DNA of 64,000 nucleotides from Sinohyriopsis cumingii (taxonomy: Eukaryota; Mollusca; Bivalvia; Unionida; Unionidae), in the NCBI GenBank assembly GCA_028554795.2, contig JAPYKE020000036.1, positions 124,001 to 188,000 of the forward strand. Direction: 5' to 3'. Of this stretch, positions 9,136 to 22,858 are shown piece by piece (within the stretch, counting starts at the first letter, position 1; each line of letters opens with the position of its first letter). The translations under genes were made by a program, and so were the position numbers. Below the pieces are notes generated by a model that worked only from the letters and a program-made list of their open reading frames with translations, had not been told where the DNA came from and searched no databases.

Positions 9136-9184
9136 CTTTAATGGTGGTTATTGCTCGTTCCACTCCAGGCTGAACAGAAACCAT
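9136..9184 (-). CDS. Speculative first exon upstream of exon A (unit 2 example)
   Basis: Minus strand ATG in a fair initiation context (G at -3 and G at +4), followed by 16 codons (MVSVQPGVERAITTIK) and one base. If spliced at AAAG|GTTCAT to the internal acceptor GCAG at 8483, the phase fits and the frame runs into the first nonapeptide repeat. The donor GTTCAT is weak, which is the main objection. Units 3, 4 and 8-11 change one codon from ACC to GCC (Thr to Ala). Confidence 0.13.
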
Positions 9185-11304
9185 AACTCAGAAATAAATG
9201 TAGCTTATTCCTTGTGTGAAATCAGGCAGTACTGGCAAAGCAATAGAGAAACTTCATGCAAAAGTCATTGACTGATACATAAAGCACTTAAGCGGTGATG
9301 CTGTCTGGGTGTGTGCTTTCGAGAATCTTGCCAAATTTGTACAAATTTATACACTTGGAGAACACTGATGCGTGAGAACTCCCACAAATTATTCAGAAAT
9401 TAGTTAAAAGTCACGCATATAAAAATGTGCTCGGTGAAGTATGGAGATAGCAGTGAGTGATTTTGAGCCCACAAATGCTGATTATGAGCCAATTGTACAT
9501 GTTAACGGATGGATAAAAACAGATGACATGACTGTCAATCTCGCTTTCAGCAGTATTTCGAAATTACATATAGAAAGGGCAGAACCACTGAAATTAATTT
9601 AAAATACAGACAAGTTTTAAGTTGAAGGCAATTTTCATTTTTTTATCAATCAATTTAGCCCTGTTGATCTAATAGTACAAAACCATATATCCACATCAGG
9701 GTTCAGATGAACTAAATAAATAAGGATGAAAACAAAATTAAATCAAGCAGACTATGGCATTGATGGACTAAAAATCCCAATACAGCATTACCGAACAGGT
9801 GAGAAATCCGGCATAGTAGTCAGTTAACTACTGATTCAAGAAAGTAAGTTTATGTTTGTGACAAATCCTATTTTGGAGCAGATGTGTCCAAAAGATAATA
9901 TGTGAGCTCTGGAAAATTGATTTTGTTGGTATTCATCCTCATTCCCATGCCCAGATTAGTTCTAGATGTAACTTTCAATGTAAGACGAAACAACATTATT
10001 TCTTCTGATTTAAAGATAACATTATAATGTCTTCCATGTTTAAGAGAGACATGAAATTGGTAATAAGATGTTTTCAGTGCCATCATGCAGTACAAAACAA
10101 AGGGCCTGGTGGCTAAAGCGAGTTAAATGGAGCCACAATTAAATGGCCTAAAATGCTGAATAAAACTCACTGTCAACCAGCAGGTACCCTGTATGACATT
10201 TTATATATCTTGCCATTGATAAGAATTGCATATAAATATATAATAAATATACGCCTAACTGTAATCTGCATACTGAAAATACACCCAGTATGTCAACATA
10301 CACAAAAGGGAACCACCTACCTTCCAAACATGGAAAGACTATCAAGTGAACGTGCATCAAAATGTATAATGTATCATACTGCAGACTGTATTGTGAATTG
10401 TATCGATACGTGTCACAGGTGTATTGTTTCACCACTAGTATACAGATCACGTGTACTTTCTGACCCCACGCAAATTGGGTGAAAAAAAAAACGGGTCCAA
10501 AAGATTAGGTTTTTCCCTCTGTATTTTGTAGTGTAACTAAAACGTCCAGATTATTTGGTATCATTGTAGAGCTACATCTGTCTACTTCTATAATACCACC
10601 CACTTTAGTGATCATACATGACCTTGATGCTACAGAGCTCAGCAGTAAGCTACTACCTCCTGCCACGTAAATGCGGTGCCAGGGGTTAACGAGCTAAACC
10701 ACTGAATCTTGAAACAATCATTGATACTCTTACAACTTTTCCAGTTTTTGGAGATCAAATGCCTCCTTCTTCCAGTTAAATCTTGGAATGAGAACATAAC
10801 CCCTCAGTTCCTCTCATCATGTTTGAACTGGGTAATACACAACAAATATTCTGATTTAGCACTAGAATAAAGTCACCATATGAAGATTTCTGTTCATGAG
10901 AGAAGGTCAATACCTGAGAGCCATACCGTGACCATAAACCTGAGTGGTGAAACTATCAATAACATTGTAAACATTTATGAAAAAAACTCTAACAATGATA
11001 ACTCTATGGACCAAATTACAATGTGATGCTGAATCTGCTGAATCATGCTCAGCACTTATTTATGTGGAAACCCAGAAAACCACACATAATGAACCATATT
11101 GTTATGGAATAAAGAGAGTATATGATGCTTCTAAATAATTTACCTACTGACAGCGCAGACAGACTTGACAATTATATCATTTTTGAGATTTGAAATGCAT
11201 TGTGGATGATAAGTGTAAAGATGTAATGTTAATTCAACAGGTATTAAACAGGTCACAAAGTTGTTGATTTTGTATAGTGCGATAATATCTTACTGCAGAT
11301 TGTA

Positions 11305-14226
11305 TTACATTTTTATTTTAAATGTATGATACTGACTGTGCAGTTGTGATGTTGCACTTGAAGCATTACTACCATCACTACATGTAGATGACATTCGACC
11401 CCCAGGTACAATATCAGGTTCAGTGACTGTTGTCTGGTGAATTTGCACTAAATCCAAATGCAAAGTCTGCAAAGTCTAACGATGATAATGCTGCACTGCT
11501 GACAGTATAGAAATTGTTTCCATTTTCTTTGTATTTATACACAGCAGTCAGTACTTCAAAGGTCATCAGTTTTCTCTGAAGTCTCAGGAAAACTATTGTA
11601 TTGGTACATTTAAAGACCCAGAAGGATTAACCGTCGTTTAATTAATTGTAGCTGTTTTTGTTTGCGTCTTCAGAGGTCGGTTGCTTGTTGGTACAGTCCA
11701 GTAGCATGATTGAGTGTATCACAGCATACAGTACTCAGGCCAGATGTCAACATAAAGGGATTATGATGTAACAATGCACTGTAAAGATGGGTTTGTCAAT
11801 ACGAACAAAGGAATTGTTTATGTAACAGATAAATTCCAGTGCATTGTGCATCCAAGTCTGTGGCTTCCTTTCATGGTCCTTTTGAATGTCTCCACTCCAA
11901 TTCCATGATTATATGTACAAATTAAAGAGCCAAAAAGGTTGCCGCCCAAAAAATTACCAGATGGTATATTTTTCGCCAATAAGGAAAATTAATCGCACTA
12001 TGTGACATTGCCATAGCCCAGGACGATCCCTGCTTTATGTTTGCTACGGCAACCCAAGTAAATCTATAACTATTTTTTTTTTTGTCAGTACGATTAGTAT
12101 TTGTTACTTATTAATGAACTTTAAGTGAATAAAATTATATTTTATAGGGAGAAAATTTCTGAATAATAATTAAAGAAATATTGCATCATCGTAATAACTG
12201 AACTGTAGAGACATGTTTGAAAGTAACGTTTTAATTATCTAGGCCTAACAGTAATGAATTGAGGATATGTGATATGTAGGCAAAAAGTAAGTGGCCATGT
12301 ACACATTCAGAAGAATTATATTTGATGGAACAGTATACACTATATTTGATTTTTTTGTCGAAAAATACTTTTTCACCGTTTTTCTCTATTTGGTTGCTAT
12401 GGTAAACATGAACACACATCAATTTCACCGACATCTAAGTGCTAGCAATCTGCATGCATATATGCATCACTGTATAGAATTTCACAGCAATCTGATTATA
12501 AATAATAGTTCTGAAGCTGTTATATGGATTTGGCCCAAAACGTCTGTATTGTTCTCAATCAATTCAGCATTAAGAGATAGGGCGTTAGAAATAAATCTGC
12601 ACTGGTTTAAGGTCAAGCAAAACAACACAGCACTAATCCTCTCCATCAGCACTGAGATGTGTTATGGTTTTGAGAAATCACATGAGCTTTATTGTACTTG
12701 AATTGGTATCTAAATACATTACAATATGCTTTAAAAGAATACAACATGAAGCTTAATATTATTCTACATGACTTTGTATCTCTTTAGCCTTGCTAGACAT
12801 TATTTTACAAAATGAAATACACAAAGTGAACAAACATAATTTAATTCACATTAACTAAAATTACTGCTATATGATTAACTGTTATTTTGTTATTTTCTCC
12901 CTGCCCCAACATGTATACATGTACTGATGGAGGTTTTGGTCATTCTTGCTATACCATAGTTCACTATATAACGTGGTTCATTCAATTCAATAAAATTTCA
13001 ATAATTTCTGCAAAAAAATGGTTCAGTGTATACGAAGCTCAATAGTTATGGATTTCAACTACCACACTGACATTATAAAGAGGGAGAGCTGAATATGAAC
13101 TTTTCTAAAGACATGAAGTGTTGTTCTTACCCTGTGCTGTTTAATCCACTCGTGTATGAACTTTATGCTGGACTCAAACTCCTTATACTGCTTCAACTTT
13201 CTGATGAGAAGAAAATTTCAGGTATTTAAACTTCCTTCGTTGTGATAGAGAAAAGAAACAGCTATCTCATTTTTTTTGTGCCACTGGTATCTTTACTACA
13301 TAATCGATTTTATATGCTGCAGAATTGTATTCCTTTTATTTTTGTTCGGTGTTTTACAGCACAGCAGTACAATTTATTTTATGCCAATACAATTGGAGTA
13401 AAGTTTCTTACCCATGAACACACCATGGTAGCTGATCTGGGCTGATCCTATGGCAAGATTTGAACTCACACTATTGTTATGGGTCACAAGTCCATCATGC
13501 TAATGTCTAAGCCAACATGGAATTTAACTTCATTTGTCACCTTATATGAAATACTGCAGGACGCAACTTGGATATTTTATAAGTGTGCAGAATTATGAAC
13601 TTTAGAAGACAAGTAAATCAGCCAGACACTATCAACCTTGGACTGAATTAGCTTGTAATTGGAATTATTTCAGCTTTACAAATGTCTTATAATACCTGTA
13701 CATTTGTGACAAGTAGTACTGGAAATAATGTTAAGATATGTAATAAATGGGCAAATCAACTTGTAAAGTTCAAGAAATTTAAACAATTGAACATACAGAA
13801 CAATGCCACTATTTTAAAGTACCAGTCCAAAACTAATATTGATACGATAAATAAAAATTGACAAAACTGCACATTATGAATACTGAATGTTATTCATTCT
13901 GCTTACTCCCAAAGTTGTTGGATATAACCGTCCTTCTCATTTTTCCTGTCTTTGAGTATCCCCATTAACGCATCAACTTTCATCTGAACTTCCTGCCTCC
14001 CTGCCTGCTGCACTGCATTAAACAATATCAGCTCTTTGATCTGAGCTGCATGTTTTATTTCTGTGACCTGGCTTGTACTTTTTGGATCTACAATCTCACC
14101 TGCAGTTTTTGTGTCTGCTATCTGACCTTCACTTTTTGTGCCTGCAATCTGGCTTGCACTTTCTGTTTCTGCGATCTGACCCACGGTTTTTGTGTCTGCT
14201 TTACCTTCACACAGGACAATATCAGT
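11305..14226 (-). CDS. Candidate spliced gene, unit 3
   Basis: Exons 14226-13907, 13200-13131 and terminal from 11575 or 11466. Exon B has Glu (GAG) instead of Asp at residue 7. Exon A is unchanged. All splice borders are intact. Confidence 0.33.
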
Positions 14227-17142
14227 CTGGAATTAGCAAAATCGAATTATATCTACACGCCCCTTGATTGTATGGATGACACTGTAGCATTACTTTCCGA
14301 AGAGTTCTAATTGAACTTACATGTCAGTTGCTTGTTACGACATGGTACAATGAATGTTAACCAATGGAGCAATACTGCATACAATTTGAAAGATGTTACT
14401 TTGCTTTAGTTTCTTTGTAAAATATTGAAATTAAGTTTGTATTCAATCTAAAAAGGCTGAAAATTACATTTAGCCTAAGACACAAACAGCACGAGTTGAT
14501 GTTTATGCTTTCACATTAGCTATTGTGATAATGAAATACTATATATTACTGTTGCACATGGGATGAAAGAGTGTTAATATACAGTAATGTCTCCTCCTTT
14601 AAGGATAAAGGTCTTATAAGCAGTAATCCGCTTTCCCGCGCATTCGATGTTAATTATCTTAAGCCAGTAGCATTTTCACCATATAAGATACATTCCAAAC
14701 GTGTTCCACATGTATAACGAAGTACTTTACTGATCGGTTAATAACCACTTTTATGCAAAGTTTCTACATTGAATTGTATCTGATCCACATTGGAGAATTT
14801 GAAAGCTACACTACCGATGTGTCATACATTGAAATGTTACAATGAACCTTTAATGGTGGCTATTGCTCGTTCCACTCCAGGCTGAACAGAAACCATAACT
14901 CAGAAATAAATGTAGCTTATTCCTTGTGTGAAATCAGGCAGTACTGGCAAAGCAATAGAGAAACTTCATGCAAAAGTCATTGACTGATACATAAAGCACT
15001 TAAGCGGTGATGCTGTCTGGGTGTGTGCTTTCGAGAATCTTGCCAAATTTGTACAAATTTATACACTTGGAGAACACTGATGCGTGAGAACTCCCACAAA
15101 TTATTCAGAAATTAGTTAAAAGTCACGCATATAAAAATGTGCTCGGTGAAGTATGGAGATAGCAGTGAGTGATTTTGAGCCCACAAATGGTGCTGAATAT
15201 GAGCCAATTGTACATGTTAACGGATGGATAAAAACAGATGACATGACAGTCAATCTCGCTTTCAGCAGTATTTCGAAATTACATATAGAAAGGGCAGAAC
15301 CACTGAAATTAATTTAAAATACAGACAAGTTTTAAGTTGAAGGCAATTTTCATTTTTTTATCAATCAATTTAGCCCTGTTGATCTAATAGTACAAAACCA
15401 TATATCCACATCAGGGTTCAGATGAACTAAATAAATAAGGATGAAAACAAAATTAAATCAAGCAGACTATGGCATTGATGGACTAAAAATCCCAATACAG
15501 CATTACCGAACAGGTGAGAAATCCGGCATAGTAGTCAGTTAACTACTGATTCAAGAAAGTAAGTTTATGTTTGTGACAAATCCTATTTTGGAGCAGATGT
15601 GTCCAAAAGATAATATGTGAGCTCTGGAAAATTGATTTTGTTGGTATTCATCCTCATTCCCATGCCCAGATTAGTTCTAGATGTAACTTTCAATGTAAGA
15701 CGAAACAACATTATTTCTTCTGATTTAAAGATAACATTATAATGTCTTCCATGTTTAAGAGAGACATGAAATTGGTAATAAGATGTTTTCAGTGCCATCA
15801 TGCAGTACAAAACAAAGGGCCTGGTGGCTAAAGCGAGTTAAATGGAGCCACAATTAAATGGCCTAAAATGCTGAATAAAACTCACTGTCAACCAGCAGGT
15901 ACCCTGTATGACATTTTATATATCTTGCCATTGATAAGAATTGCATATAAATATATAATAAATATACGCCTAACTGTAATCTGCATACTGAAAATACACC
16001 CAGTATGTCAACATACACAAAAGGGAACCACCTACCTTCCAAACATGGAAAGACTATCAAGTGAACGTGCATCAAAATGTATAATGTATCATACTGCAGA
16101 CTGTATTGTGAATTGTATCGATACGTGTCACAGGTGTATTGTTTCACCACTAGTATACAGATCACGTGTACTTTCTGACCCCACGCAAATTGGGTGAAAA
16201 AAAAACGGGTCCAAAAGATTAGGTTTTTCCCTCTGTATTTTGTAGTGTAACTAAAACGTCCAGATTATTTGGTATCATTGTAGAGCTACATCTGTCTACT
16301 TCTATAATACCACCCACTTTAGTGATCATACATGACCTTGATGCTACAGAGCTCAGCAGTAAGCTACTACCTCCTGCCACGTAAATGCGGTGCCAGGGGT
16401 TAACGAGCTAAACCACTGAATCTTGAAACAATCATTGATACTCTTACAACTTTTCCAGTTTTTGGAGATCAAATGCCTCCTTCTTCCAGTTAAATCTTGG
16501 AATGAGAACATAACCCCTCAGTTCCTCTCATCATGTTTGAACTGGGTAATACACAACAAATATTCTGATTTAGCACTAGAATAAAGTCACCATATGAAGA
16601 TTTCTGTTCATGAGAGAAGGTCAATACCTGAGAGCCATACCGTGACCATAAACCTGAGTGGTGAAACTATCAATAACATTGTAAACATTTATGAAAAAAA
16701 CTCTAACAATGATAACTCTATGGACCAAATTACAATGTGATGCTGAATCTGCTGAATCATGCTCAGCACTTATTTATGTGGAAACCCAGAAAACCACACA
16801 TAATGAACCATACTGTTATGGAATAAAGAGAGTATATGATGCTTCTAAATAATTTACCTACTGACAGCGCAGACAGACTTGACAATTATATCATTTTTGA
16901 GATTTGAAATGCATTGTGGATGATAAGTGTAAAGATGTAATGTTAATTCAACAGGTATTAAACAGGTCACAAAGTTGTTGATTTTGTATAGTGCGATAAT
17001 ATCTTACTGCAGATTGTATTACATTTTTATTTTAAATGTATGATACTGACTGTGCAGTTGTGATGTTGCACTTGAAGCATTACTACCATCACTGCATGTA
17101 GATGACATTCGACCCCCAGGTACAATATCAGGTTCAGTGACT
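11429..17142. repeat. Tandem unit 3 (5714 bp)
   Basis: Differs from unit 1 by loss of an A before the T run, loss of one T near 12608, the longer aaatggtgctgaatatg allele near 15187, atataagat near 14683 and an A run of 9. Several of these are shared only with unit 8. Confidence 0.97.
13270..13520 (-). mobile_element. tRNA-derived SINE, unit 3
   Basis: One private change near 13307 (cgatttta for cgaattta) in the 3' body. Confidence 0.72.
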
Positions 17143-19942
17143 GTTGTCTGGTGAATTTGCACTAAATCCAAATGCAAAGTCTGCAAAGTCTAACGATGAT
17201 AGTGCTGCACTGCTGACAGTATAGAAATTGTTTCCATTTTCTTTGTATTTATACACAGCAGTCAGTACTTCAAAGGTCATCAGTTTTCTCTGAAGTCTCA
17301 GGAAAACTATTGTATTGGTACATTTAAAGACCCAGAAGGATTAACCGTCGTTTAATTAATTGTAGCTGTTTTTGTTTGCGTCTTCAGAGGTCGGTTGCTT
17401 GTTGGTACAGTCCAGTAGCATGATTGAGTGTATCACAGCATACAGTACTCAGGCCAGATGTCAACATAAAGGGATCATGATGTAACAATGCACTGTAAAG
17501 ATGGGTTTGTCAATACGAACAAAGGAATTGTTTATGTAACAGATAAATTCCAGTGCATTGTGCATCCAAGTCTGTGGCTTCCTTTCATGGTCCTTTTGAA
17601 TGTCTCCACTCCAATTCCATGATTATATGTACAAATTAAAGAGCCAAAAAGGTTGCCGCCCAAAAAATTACCAGATGGTATATTTTTCGCCAATAAGGAA
17701 AATTAATCGCACTATGTGACATTGCCATAGCCCAGGACGATCCCTGCTTTATGTTTGCTACGGCAACCCAAGTAAATCTATAACTAATTTTTTTTTTGTC
17801 AGTACGATTAGTATTTGTTACTTATTAATGAACTTTAAGTGAATAAAATTATATTTTATAGGGAGAAAATTTCTGAATAATAATTAAAGAAATATTGCAT
17901 CATCGTAATAACTGAACTGTAGAGACATGTTTGAAAGTAACGTTTTAATTATCTAGGCCTAACAGTAATGAATTGAGGATATGTGATATGTAGGCAAAAA
18001 GTAAGTGGCCATGTACACATTCAGAAGAATTATATTTGATGGAACAGTATACACTATATTTGAGTTTTTTGTCGAAAAATACTTTTTCACCGTTTTTCTC
18101 TATTTGGTTGCTATGGTAAACATGAACACAAATCAATTTCACCGACATCTAAGTGCTAGCAATCTGCATGCATATATGCATCACTGTATAGAATTTCACA
18201 GCAATCTGATTATAAATAATAGTTCTGAAGCTGTTATATGGATTTGGCCCAAAACGTCTGTATTGTTCTCAATCAATTCAGCATTAAGAGATAGGGCGTT
18301 AGAAATAAATCTGCACTGGTTTTAAGGTCAAGCAAAACAACACAGCACTAATCCTCTCCATCAGCACTGAGATGTGTTATGGTTTTGAGAAATCACATGA
18401 GCTTTATTGTACTTGAATTGGTATCTAAATACATTACAATATGCTTTAAAAGAATACAACATGAAGCTTAATATTATTCTACATGACTTTGTATCTCTTT
18501 AGCCTTGCTAGACATTATTTTACAAAATGAAATACACAAAGTGAACAAACATAATTTAATTCACATTAACTAAAATTACTGCTATATGATTAACTGTTAT
18601 TTTGTTATTTTCTCCCTGCCCCAACATGTATACATGTACTGATGGAGGTTTTGGTCATTCTTGCTATACCATAGTTCACTATATAACGTGGTTCATTCAA
18701 TTCATAAAAATTGCCATAATTTCTGCAAAACAAATGGTTCAGTGTATACGAAGCTCAATAGTTATGGATTTCAACTACCACACTGACATTATAAAGAGGG
18801 AGAGCTGAATATGAACTTTTCTAAAGACATGAAGTGTTGTTCTTACCCTGTGCTGTTTAATCCACTCGTGTATGAACTTTATGCTGGACTCAAACTCCTT
18901 ATACTGCTTCAACTTTCTGATGAGAAGAAAATTTCAGGTATTTAAACTTCCTTCGTTGTGATAGAGAAAAGAAACAGCTATCTCATTTTTTTTGTGCCAC
19001 TGGTATCTTTACTACATAATCGAATTTATATGCTGCAGAATTGTATTCCTTTTATTTTTGTTCGGTGTTTTACAGCACAGCAGTATAATTTATTTTATGC
19101 CAATACAATTGGAGTAAAGTTTCTTACCCATGAACACACCATGGTAGCTGATCTGGGCTGATCCTACGGCAAGATTTGAACTCACACTATTGTTATGGGT
19201 CACAAGTCCATCATGCTAATGTCTAAGCCAACATGGAATTTAACTTCATTTGTCACCTTATATGAAATACTGCAGGACGCAACTTGGATATTTTATAAGT
19301 GTGCAGAATTATGAACTTTAGAAGACAAGTAAATCAGCCAGACACTATCAACCTTGGACTGAATTAGCTTGTAATTGGAATTATTTCAGCTTTACAAATG
19401 TCTTATAATACCTGTACATTTATGACAAGTAGTACTGGAAATAATGTTAAGATATGTAATAAATGGGCAAATCAACTTGTAAAGTTCAAGAAATTTAAAC
19501 AATTGAACATACAGAACAATGCCACTATTTTAAAGTACCAGTCCAAAACTAATATTGATACGATAAATAAAAATTGACAAAACTGCACATTATGAATACT
19601 GAATGTTATTCATTCTGCTTACTCCCAAAGTTGTTGGATATAACCGTCCTTCTCATTTTTCCTGTCTTTGAGTATCCCCATTAACGCATCAACTTTCATC
19701 TGAACTTCCTGCCTCCCTGCCTGCTGCACTGCATTAAACAATATCAGCTCTTTGATCTGAGCTGCATGTTTTATTTCTGTGACCTGGCTTGTACTTTTTG
19801 GATCTACAATCTCACCTGCAGTTTTTGTGTCTGCTATCTGACCTTCACTTTTTGTGCCTGCAATCTGGCTTGCACTTTCTGTTTCTGCGATCTGACCCAC
19901 GGTTTTTGTGTCTGCTTTACCTTCACACAGGACAATATCAGT
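17019..19942 (-). CDS. Candidate spliced gene, unit 4
   Basis: Exons 19942-19623, 18916-18847 and terminal from 17289 or 17180. Glu form of exon B. Two changes fall in the terminal region. TTA to CTA near 17202 is silent in reading 1. TGT to TGC near 17094 is silent in reading 2. Confidence 0.33.
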
Positions 19943-22858
19943 CTGGAATTAGCAAAATCGAATTATATCTACACGCCCCTTGATTGTATGGATGACACTG
20001 TAGCATTACTTTCCGAAGAGTTCTAATTGAATTTACATGTCAGTTGCTTGTTACGACATGGTACAATGAATGTTAACCAATGGAGCAATACTGCATACAA
20101 TTTGAAAGATGTTACTTTGCTTTAGTTTCTTTGTAAAATATTGAAATTAAGTTTGTATTCAATCTAAAAAGGCTGAAAATTACATTTAGCCTAAGACACA
20201 AACAGCACGAGTTGATGTTTATGCTTTCACATTAGCTATTGTGATAATGAAATACTATATATTACTGTTGCACATGGGATGAAAGAGTGTTAATATACAG
20301 TAATGTCTCCTCCTTTAAGGATAAAGGTCTTATAAGCAGTAATCCGCTTTCCCGCGCATTCGATGTTAATTATCTTAAGCCAGTAGCATTTTCACCATAT
20401 AGGATACATTCCAAACGTGTTCCACATGTATAACGAAGTACTTTACTGATCGGTTAATAACCACTTTTATGCAAAGTTTCTACATTGAATTGTATCTGAT
20501 CCACATTGGAGAATTTGAAAGCTACACTACCGATGTGTCATACATTGAAATGTTACAATGAACCTTTAATGGTGGCTATTGCTCGTTCCACTCCAGGCTG
20601 AACAGAAACCATAACTCAGAAATAAATGTAGCTTATTCCTTGTGTGAAATCAGGCAGTACTGGCAAAGCAATAGAGAAACTTCATGCAAAAGTCATTGAC
20701 TGATACATAAAGCACTTAAGCGGTGATGCTGTCTGGGTGTGTGCTTTCGAGAATCTTGCCAAATTTGTACAAATTTATACACTTGGAGAACACTGATGCG
20801 TGAGAACTCCCACAAATTATTCAGAAATTAGTTAAAAGTCACGCATATAAAAATGTGCTCGGTGAAGTATGGAGATAGCAGTGAGTGATTTTGAGCCCAC
20901 AAATGGTGCTGAATATGAGCCAATTGTACATGTTAACGGATGGATAAAAACAGATGACATGACAGTCAATCTCGCTTTCAGCAGTATTTCGAAATTACAT
21001 ATAGAAAGGGCAGAACCACTGAAATTAATTTAAAATACAGACAAGTTTTAAGTTGAAGGCAATTTTCATTTTTTTATCAATCAATTTAGCCCTGTTGATC
21101 TAATAGTACAAAACCATATATCCACATCAGGGTTCAGATGAACTAAATAAATAAGGATGAAAACAAAATTAAATCAAGCAGACTATGGCATTGATGGACT
21201 AAAAATCCCAATACAGCATTACCGAACAGGTGAGAAATCCGGCATAGTAGTCAGTTAACTACTGATTCAAGAAAGTAAGTTTATGTTTGTGACAAATCCT
21301 ATTTTGGAGCAGATGTGTCCAAAAGATAATATGTGAGCTCTGGAAAATTGATTTTGTTGGTATTCATCCTCATTCCCATGCCCAGATTAGTTCTAGATGT
21401 AACTTTCAATGTAAGACGAAACAACATTATTTCTTCTGATTTAAAGATAACATTATAATGTCTTCCATGTTTAAGAGAGACATGAAATTGGTAATAAGAT
21501 GTTTTCAGTGCCATCATGCAGTACAAAACAAAGGGCCTGGTGGCTAAAGCGAGTTAAATGGAGCCACAATTAAATGGCCTAAAATGCTGAATAAAACTCA
21601 CTGTCAACCAGCAGGTACCCTGTATGACATTTTATATATCTTGCCATTGATAAGAATTGCATATAAATATATAATAAATATACGCCTAACTGTAATCTGC
21701 ATACTGAAAATACACCCAGTATGTCAACATACACAAAAGGGAACCACCTACCTTCCAAACATGGAAAGACTATCAAGTGAACGTGCATCAAAATGTATAA
21801 TGTATCATACTGCAGACTGTATTGTGAATTGTATCGATACGTGTCACAGGTGTATTGTTTCACCACTAGTATACAGATCACGTGTACTTTCTGACCCCAC
21901 GCAAATTGGGTGAAAAAAAAACGGGTCCAAAAGATTAGGTTTTTCCCTCTGTATTTTGTAGTGTAACTAAAACGTCCAGATTATTTGGTATCATTGTAGA
22001 GCTACATCTGTCTACTTCTATAATACCACCCACTTTAGTGATCATACATGACCTTGATGCTACAGAGCTCAGCAGTAAGCTACTACCTCCTGCCACGTAA
22101 ATGCGGTGCCAGGGGTTAACGAGCTAAACCACTGAATCTTGAAACAATCATTGATACTCTTACAACTTTTCCAGTTTTTGGAGATCAAATGCCTCCTTCT
22201 TCCAGTTAAATCTTGGAATGAGAACATAACCCCTCAGTTCCTCTCATCATGTTTGAACTGGGTAATACACAACAAATATTCTGATTTAGCACTAGAATAA
22301 AGTCACCATATGAAGATTTCTGTTCATGAGAGAAGGTCAATACCTGAGAGCCATACCGTGACCATAAACCTGAGTGGTGAAACTATCAATAACATTGTAA
22401 ACATTTATGAAAAAAACTCTAACAATGATAACTCTATGGACCAAATTACAATGTGATGCTGAATCTGCTGAATCATGCTCAGCACTTATTTATGTGGAAA
22501 CCCAGAAAACCACACATAATGAACCATATTGTTATGGAATAAAGAGAGTATATGATGCTTCTAAATAATTTACCTACTGACAGCGCAGACAGACTTGACA
22601 ATTATATCATTTTTGAGATTTGAAATGCATTGTGGATGATAAGTGTAAAGATGTAATGTTAATTCAACAGGTATTAAACAGGTCACAAAGTTGTTGATTT
22701 TGTATAGTGCGATAATATCTTACTGCAGATTGTATTACATTTTTATTTTAAATGTATGATACTGACTGTGCAGTTGTGATGTTGCACTTGAAGCATTACT
22801 ACCATCACTACATGTAGATGACATTCGACCCCCAGGTACAATATCAGGTTCAGTGACT
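17143..22858. repeat. Tandem unit 4 (5716 bp)
   Basis: Carries the cataaaaattgccat allele near 18703, cagtataat near 19080 and ctacggc near 19166. All three are shared with unit 9 only. It also has gag for gat near 18063, shared with unit 11. Confidence 0.97.
18986..19236 (-). mobile_element. tRNA-derived SINE, unit 4
   Basis: Two changes, near 19086 (cagtataat) and 19167 (ctacggc, at the end of the tRNA-like head). Both are shared with unit 9 only. Confidence 0.72.

Larger units (their letters stand above)
5715..11428. repeat. Tandem unit 2 (5714 bp)
   Basis: By eye I find no differences from unit 1 at the diagnostic sites, including both homopolymer lengths, so units 1 and 2 are the closest neighbouring pair at the left of the array. 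Confidence 0.97.
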